Shown piece after piece: positions 59,781 through 64,000 of a stretch of DNA of 64,000 nt. Both the position numbers and the translations under genes were made by a program. This stretch comes from Primulina eburnea (lineage: Eukaryota; Streptophyta; Magnoliopsida; Lamiales; Gesneriaceae): contig NC_133115.1 in NCBI RefSeq assembly GCF_022965805.1, positions 30,247,321 through 30,311,320 of the forward strand, read 5' to 3'. Numbering within the stretch: position 1 is the stretch's first letter; every line of letters starts with the position of its first letter. The notes under the pieces are model-generated. The model was not told the DNA's origin, did no database searches, and saw nothing but the letters and a program-made list of their open reading frames with translations.

Positions 59781-60090
59781 CAAATAAACAACAAAAAAAT
59801 CCAAAGAATCAAGTGCCCTGAACGGGATTTCCGAGGTCCGGACGATGGCGGCGGCTGGGTCGTTGATTGGAGCTGGTTCTTGGCTGAAAATGGGCTTTCT
59901 AGTTGGGGAAAAAATCAGAGATCGAATGAAAATGAAGGATTGAAACAGAATCGGGAAAAGTAAACGAAGAGAGAAGGGGAGAAGTAATGATTTTTGAAAA
60001 GTTGAATGGAAGCAAAGGCAGTGATGTCACTGTCGACGACACCACCGAGTCCCGAGAAATGAACATGAGTTTTCTGTGTTCTCTCCCACT
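59781..60090 (-). promoter_or_regulatory. glutaredoxin-like 5' UTR and promoter
   Basis: On the minus strand the leader (59985 down to 59781) is pyrimidine-rich (CTTCTCCCCTTCTCTCTTCG), typical of plant 5' UTRs. A GC-rich block lies at about 59820-59880. No TATA box was placed with confidence. Confidence 0.4.
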
Positions 60091-60212
60091 CACGATAAAA
60101 AATAATAATTTTAATATAAAATATAATATATTTTTTATGGATGATCCAAATAAAATATTCGTATCACAAAATACGATCTATGAGAACATCTCACACAAAT
60201 TTTTGCCCTTAG
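60091..60212 (-). mobile_element. MITE family GAGACGGTCTCAC, copy 8 (partial, inverted)
   Basis: GATAAAAAATAATAATTTTA, then ATGGATGATCCAAATAAAA, then CAAAATACGATCTATGAGAA and CATCTCACACAAATTTTTGC. About two thirds of the unit is present; the other arm is missing. It lies in the upstream region of the glutaredoxin-like gene. Confidence 0.75.
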
Positions 60213-61555
60213 ATTGAGCCTTCTGTTCAATATTTTGTTTTAAACCTCGAAAAATTATTTAATTAAAAAAATAAATTTTTTTTTGTGTATACCATATCTA
60301 TATATATAAATCATTTTTTAATTAAATAGTTGATCAAAATTATTTTATAAATTTTCTCATGTTCAGAACATCGAACATTTCGAAATTTCACATTTAAAAC
60401 ATCATTAAAGAGATCTTCTTTTCCGTGTAGTGCAACTAAAAAACTCGTTTAGCTTATGAGTTATACACATTATCCTGCTGATTTATTTATTTTTTAAACA
60501 AAAATATATTATATTTATATAAAAATATTATTTTTAATGTAGATATGAATTAGATTGATCGTCTTCTATATTATTTTTAATACTTTGGTGATCGGTATTG
60601 ATCGTCTTCTATATTATTTTTTAATACTTTGGTGATAGGTATTAGTAAAATATTACAAATGTTTTAAAAAATAATTATAGATTTTTTTAACAAACACTTG
60701 TTTTAAGCATTACAAATACTACTATATAGTAATAAATATATGAATATATTTTATATTCAACATTTATTTATAATTTTGCCTTATTTTAATTTTAAAAATA
60801 TAGTAAATATCTATTTTTCTACAACGTAACTCGCTTACAAAAACATTACCATTTTTTTAGACTAAAAAGAAAAATAACATCATCACTTACTATTTCTTTC
60901 GTCTCATATATATATAACAATTTTTTATTTTTTTACAATATCAAATCATTAGTAAAACAAAATTTATAAGCAAATTTCATATTTTGTCAATATTTAATTA
61001 ATAAAAAAAATGTGTCAAGTTTTCCAAAGCTTAGTAATAGGGGTATATTAGTATAATAATAATAATAAATATTTTATGTAGAAAATCGACTATATATTCA
61101 GGATACTCGAAAATAATGAAAGAACACGTATATAATTGAGATATATAAAATGTTTTTTTCGATCGGTTCTATCATAAAAGAATTTTTTGTCATCAGAGAT
61201 CTCGTTTCAGTCAAATAGAATATTCGAACAAATCTTGCTATCAGTTCTCCTTCAAAGACGAATTAAAATCAAAGAACATGCACGATTTCAACAACCCAAG
61301 CATATAAGAGGGGAAAACAACAAAATTAAAGCAATTTCCCAAAATGATCTTCTACATTTTTTAAGATGACACAAGCCAATTCAATAAATTTTCTGACAAA
61401 ATTGAGAAGCTAGCGATTTCACAACCAAGTTTGTGATGAATAGAGTAATAACAAAAAAAAACAATGACATTTCATTTTGAATATAGGTTAATCCGCCTCA
61501 TTTAAACAATTTTTTTTTAATGAATGTATTTCATTAAAAAAAAAGTAAAAAGAGT
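60213..61555. other. AT-rich intergenic DNA
   Basis: No gene or transposon recognised in ~1.3 kb apart from a 43-bp tandem repeat (separate entry). The open frame at 61187-61369 matches nothing. Confidence 0.5.
60554..60640. repeat. 43-bp tandem duplication
   Basis: A unit beginning ATTGATCGTCTTCTATATTA occurs at 60554-60596 and again from 60597, with a one-base length difference and one substitution. Confidence 0.9.
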
Positions 61556-61559
61556 ACAT

Positions 61560-62025
61560 AGTACAAATACCCTCATCTGTTCATCTTTAAATAGTACTCT
61601 ATTACGCATGTTTCACACATGATAAATCGTAGCAGCAAGGGTCGTGACTTTCATTCTTTAATCGTTGAATTCCCTCTGTATGTTTGACGAAAAGCTTTGA
61701 GGATGGAAGTCGGCATACCCATAATCTTCTTCATGCCTAACTAATGTCGAATCTCATCCCAAATTAGTTTCGTTATTCTGCACTTGAAAAATAAATGCTC
61801 ATTCGATTCTTCCACTTCTTTGCACAACAAGCACATTTTATCTTCAACAAATCCCAACCTATACCGAGTCAGTAGTCTACGATTCGCAAGGAACCACATT
61901 AAAATTCGGTGCTCTGGTAGAATGCATCCCCTAGACAGTAAATTACTCCAGGGCCATTTCCCTTTCGCTTGCACAAAGTAGTTATAAGCTTTCGACATTC
62001 CCTTTGGCTCTTGAAACCACGAGCG
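61560..62025 (-). pseudogene. LINE ORF2 C-terminal (zf-RVT) relic
   Basis: The minus-strand open frame (61998-61741) reads MSKAYNYFVQAKGKWPWSNL, GCILPEHRILMWFLANRRLL, CLLCKEVEESNEHLFFKC and ITKLIWDEIRH, the zinc-binding zf-RVT domain at the end of plant L1 ORF2. After a stop it continues LGMKKIMGMPTSILKAFRQT. A poly-A/T-rich end (runs of A and T near 61510-61545) matches a LINE 3' terminus. Endonuclease and RT are absent. Confidence 0.85.
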
Positions 62026-63015
62026 TAGTTTGGATGTCCCAAATACGATCTTTCATGTTTGCTCCTACTATTTACACACTAAATCTTCTTGGAATTATTT
62101 TGTGGGCTCATATAATTTAATTAATTTTACATAAACAAGCTATATAATAAAATACATAATAAAGTAATCTAATTAATTATGAGTTTCCAAAGTATTGAAT
62201 AAATTGGTATCATCCACCTTATGTGTAGAAACTCAGTCCAATCAAGTCTTTTATAATGTGTCAAAGACTGCTAAGGTCATGATTTCACAGAGAATAACAC
62301 ATAATATATACGGCACACGTATTCTAGATATCTCTCATTCTCTCATCTAAGATAAAAATAAGATAGTCGATTATTTGATTTTTAGAAGATTCACAACTCC
62401 GAAGCTAGATCAATCAATGGATTCTGATACATGTTTACCGTTATTTATATTTTCTGATGATTTGACATAGATTCTTAATGTGTTGCGATATATGGATTTA
62501 ATCAAATGATTTATTGATTTATTTTATCAAATCTCTAACAAATCCTTTGTTAAAATGGAGTAAACAAAAATTATGTAATAACAAAAAGAAAGAGAATAAC
62601 CAATCCAAGTTTGGTGAGTAAGTTGTTCATTAGTCTTATTGATATGAGTCCCACTTTTTTGTTTACTTTGAGTGGTTGAACAAAGGAGAAAACCCCTCCA
62701 TCCCCATTGATACCAAGAACCCTAAATTACACACACATAAATGGTAAATAAGAAATTTGACTAAATATATATATTTTAAAAAAATATTTTTTTTTGTTAT
62801 TTGAATTGTATTTATAAATGAATTTAACACATATTTTGTTATATATATATATATATATATATAAAATGGAGTATAAATATATAGTTTTAAAAATAGATTT
62901 AAGACATGTGACATTCAACTAAATTTTCCATCGTTTTTCCACTGAGCAATTAGAAGCTGGAACCCTAATCAACAGATCTCTCAAAAACCGCAATTTCCCG
63001 TTCAAGCTCCGACCA
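62026..63015 (+). promoter_or_regulatory. FY upstream region and 5' UTR
   Basis: AT-rich, with an AT run at 62842-62863. The last ~80 bp (from about 62935) have leader composition. A minus-strand open frame at 62663-62918 is low complexity and not called. Confidence 0.4.
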
Positions 63016-63879
63016 ATGATGTATGGCGGAGATCCTCAGCATCACCAGCAACAACACTCACGTCCGCCTCCTGGCCCGCCGCTGCCTCAACCACCACAGC
63101 ACCCCAATCCTCACCAGTTCCAGCATCAGCAGCAGCCGCAACAGTTCCACCATCAGCAGATACATGATTTCCCGCGGGGTCCACACCCTCCCGCGGGTCC
63201 ACCGCCGCCTCAAATAATGCGGCAACCTTCTGCTTCCTCCACTACTCTGAACACTCCCCCACCTGATTTTCAACACCCGTCTGCTCAGCCCTTTTTCTCT
63301 ATGCAGCAGCCGTATGATGGTAGTAAATGTTTGGTTCTCATCTTCTTCTTTGTTTGTTATCTTAGTTGCTTCTTTTTATCTGATTTCTTTCAAGGTTACG
63401 TTTTTGCCATGTCGTTGTCTTTGTTTTCCTGGAATTTTAGTAATGTGGATAGATTTACACTAGAATTGCAGAAAATTTTGGTAATCAAAACATGTGGTCA
63501 ATGAAGAGATCCCATTTGAAACATCAAATAACTCGAGCTTAATTGGAATCGTTCTTTGGTATTTGGCAATTTAAGACAAGTTATATTTATTATCATTTTG
63601 GATGTGTTTATGCTTGACAAATGGTACTTTTTTCTTGAATTATAAATTGAATATTAATTTTAACGCAGAAGCGAAGTATATCATTCGTCCATTTATTTTT
63701 ATATTGTTTTATTTCTAGAATAAATATCGTCACAAGGACAAGTATTGGTGACCTTTCTGTCTTACCTTGTTTCTACACATTTGGCAGCTAATGCAGATAG
63801 TTTTGCTGCAAAAAGAATGAGGAAAATTGGACAAAGACGAGCAGTTGATTATACAAGTACTGTTGTACGATATATGCAG
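63016..63879 (+). CDS. FY: FY (WDR33/Pfs2-type) mRNA 3'-end processing factor, N-terminal part
   Basis: Two coding exons are visible, 63016-63319 and 63788-63879 (132 codons, ending in phase 0 at a GT donor); the rest lies beyond the window. Exon 1 encodes a His/Pro/Gln-rich N-terminus ending MQQPYD. Exon 2 gives [20 protein letters not shown] then [11 protein letters not shown], the very conserved pre-WD40 segment of Arabidopsis FY and animal WDR33. In the family, WD40 repeats follow and the protein sits in the nuclear cleavage and polyadenylation factor, recognising the poly(A) signal; Arabidopsis FY also works with FCA in flowering-time control. The N-terminal His/Gln/Pro tract is longer than I recall for Arabidopsis. 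The ATG at 63016 is followed directly by a second ATG. Confidence 0.9.
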
Positions 63880-64000
63880 GTGATGCCTGTTACGAATGTT
63901 GACTATATTTTCTTATTGCGTAATATTTGGATGTAGCAATGTAAAGTTCGTAGTTGCACCATCAACAGCATCATAGCTTCAAAGTTGTTGATATAAATTC

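Noticed and set aside
63002..63276. Minus-strand frames opposite FY exon 1
   Set aside because: Shadows of the His/Pro/Gln-rich repeats on the coding strand.

Overview
This window is eukaryotic nuclear DNA from a flowering plant. The genes carry GT-AG introns, their best matches are plant families (SKIP5, SINAT, AGD11-type ARF-GAP, FY), and the intergenic DNA is AT-rich and packed with Ty1/copia, Ty3/gypsy, LINE, Helitron, hAT and MITE sequence. A eudicot is clear. A lamiid (Lamiales-type) source is my guess from the repeat families and could not be checked. Bacterial features such as operons and ribosome binding sites do not apply. No new defence or metabolic system was seen; the unusual content is in the repeats and their nesting.

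Layout. Positions 1-18.2 kb are a repeat island with no host gene. It holds the 3' half of a copia element with its 3' LTR (1-4450), which sits inside a decayed Helitron-type PIF1 helicase (4451-4925). Further on are three older copia scraps, two oppositely oriented copies of a palindromic MITE, a hAT-like miniature element built from short palindromes (9515-9889), two head-to-tail Helitrons (10564-14516) and a solo LTR with an exact target-site duplication (14813-16222).

From 18.4 to 34.6 kb lie two convergent host genes: a SKIP5-like F-box gene (+, 5 exons) and the translation initiation factor eIF2B beta subunit (-, 9 coding exons over 9.7 kb). Two eIF2B introns were enlarged by antisense insertions, one a gypsy LTR/gag fragment and the other a LINE that itself carries a hAT-like element. 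From 34.7 to 48.8 kb is a second repeat island: a Helitron-like end, a nearly full-length copia element with target-site duplication AAGTG (37242-41890), hAT remnants including a transposase tail, a copia relic with its core deleted, and several long AT tracts.

From 48.8 kb to the end is gene-rich: SINAT3-type E3 ligase (+), an AGD11-type ARF-GAP/C2 protein (+), an intronless glutaredoxin-like protein with four C-terminal CxxC pairs (-), a LINE tail, and the first two coding exons of FY, the WDR33-type mRNA 3'-end processing factor (+, running off the window).

The host genes do not form one pathway. They are ordinary housekeeping and regulatory genes: ubiquitin ligation (SKIP5, SINAT3), translation initiation (eIF2B), vesicle/ARF signalling (AGD11), redox-family (GRX-like) and RNA 3'-end processing (FY). 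All exon boundaries were set by hand from splice consensus, reading-frame continuity and remembered family sequences. For every complete gene the exon lengths sum to a whole number of codons.
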